This document shows, in pieces, positions 14,740-15,288 of a stretch of DNA of 15,288 nucleotides. A program made the translations under genes and the position numbers. Origin of the DNA: Akkermansiaceae bacterium (GTDB taxonomy: Bacteria > Verrucomicrobiota > Verrucomicrobiia > Verrucomicrobiales > Akkermansiaceae); NCBI GenBank assembly GCA_011524615.1, contig WTJZ01000032.1, positions 1 through 15,288 of the forward strand, written 5' to 3'. The first letter of the stretch is position 1, and each line of letters starts with the position of its first letter. The notes below the pieces were generated by a model, which saw nothing but the letters and a program-made list of their open reading frames with translations, was not told the origin of the DNA and did not search any database.

Positions 14740-15288
14740 GTGCAAGAACTCTTCCAAAAGGCACTCGATAAGAGAGCTCATCTACTCACTAATGAAACCG
14801 ATTCCCTACGCCTCTTTGATGGCAGTGGCGATGGACTCAGTGACATCTACCTCGATCAACTAGGCGAGTACTGGCTCTTATCTACCAGAGATGGACTCGT
14901 TTCTGAGGACCTTATAGAGGCTCTGAACTCATTTGGCCGCACTGTATATTGGAAGAAACTAGACCAACATGAGAAGGAATCCCCTTCTCTGCTTTGTGGC
15001 ACTCAGGCACCTCCCAGCTTTATAGGTCGAGAGAACGGCCTAAACTTTGAACTCTCTTATGAGTCAGGATACTCACAAGGCATCTTTCTGGATCAACGCC
15101 AAAACCGTAAAGCAGTCGCTCAACGCGTCACAAATGGTCAGCGCGTTCTGAACACATTTTCCTACACCGGTGCATTCTCCGTATCTGCTGCATCCGCAGG
15201 GGCAACGACTACAACTCTAGACCTCTCTCAGCCCTACCTCGATTGGGCCAAGCGAAACATGGAGCACAATTCACTCGCCCCTGAAGAC
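14740..15288 (+). CDS. RlmI-type class I SAM-dependent rRNA methyltransferase, 3' end outside window
   Basis: The first 183 residues of a class I SAM-dependent methyltransferase of the RlmI/RlmK group, which makes 5-methylcytosine in 23S rRNA. Diagnostic blocks are GDGLSDIYLDQLGEY near residue 30; SQGIFLDQRQNR (112-124), a family hallmark; and motif I VLNTFSYTGAFS (136-147). Motif II is LDLS with D161, followed by YLDWAKRNMEHN. The start is GTG 14740: a stop at 14725-14727 lies just upstream in frame and no ATG fits. Compared with E. coli RlmI, the FLDQR block comes roughly 75-80 residues early, so an N-terminal PUA domain seems to be missing. The catalytic cysteine lies beyond the edge. The exact target base is not determinable. 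It probably shares a transcript with sufE. Confidence 0.88.
   Translation, partial: MQELFQKALDKRAHLLTNETDSLRLFDGSGDGLSDIYLDQLGEYWLLSTRDGLVSEDLIEALNSFGRTVYWKKLDQHEKESPSLLCGTQAPPSFIGRENGLNFELSYESGYSQGIFLDQRQNRKAVAQRVTNGQRVLNTFSYTGAFSVSAASAGATTTTLDLSQPYLDWAKRNMEHNSLAPED

Overview
This window looks like an ordinary chromosomal housekeeping and accessory segment from a Gram-negative bacterium. It holds twelve protein genes on both strands. I see no rRNA, tRNA, insertion sequence, phage gene or CRISPR array. A tentative placement is Verrucomicrobiota or a relative. The reasons are the style of the ECF-like sigma factor (a region 2 / linker / region 4 layout I associate with Verrucomicrobiota and Lentisphaerota), a DUF3500 protein, a MetRS without visible CxxC zinc knuckles, and the near absence of Shine-Dalgarno sequences. 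The placement is an inference; no marker here is decisive.

Layout. (1) 1-1477, minus: metG, running off the left edge. (2) 1599-2594, plus: AEC-family permease, convergent with (3) 2746-3933, minus: OFA-family MFS transporter. (4) 4132-6180, plus: UvrD/PcrA-type helicase whose last residues (DDDFPF) resemble the tip of single-stranded DNA binding protein. (5) 6335-7663, plus: type II NADH dehydrogenase with a clear terminator. (6) 7846-8166, minus: small membrane protein behind a near-consensus promoter that leaves almost no leader. (7) 8355-11075, minus: SWIM plus Snf2-type ATPase, divergent across an A-tract-rich spacer from (8) 11391-11990, plus: ECF-like sigma factor. (9) 12038-12985, minus: DUF3500 putative lipoprotein. 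(10) 13098-13685, plus: flavin-reductase-like protein. (11) 13909-14172, minus: rpsT with its own promoter and terminator. (12) 14281-14700, plus: sufE, followed after 39 bases by a GTG-started rRNA methyltransferase of the RlmI type (14740 to the right edge).

How the genes relate. Most are single transcription units, with frequent strand switches and hairpins at convergent junctions. The only likely operon is sufE plus the methyltransferase. Translation (metG, rpsT, the methyltransferase), DNA transactions (UvrD-like, Snf2-like), respiration (NDH-2), Fe-S assembly (sufE) and transport genes are interleaved without one shared pathway. I found no convincing new multi-gene system. The most unusual points are the SSB-like tail on the helicase, the near-leaderless promoter at 8166-8204, and the A-tract inverted repeat between the Snf2 and sigma genes.
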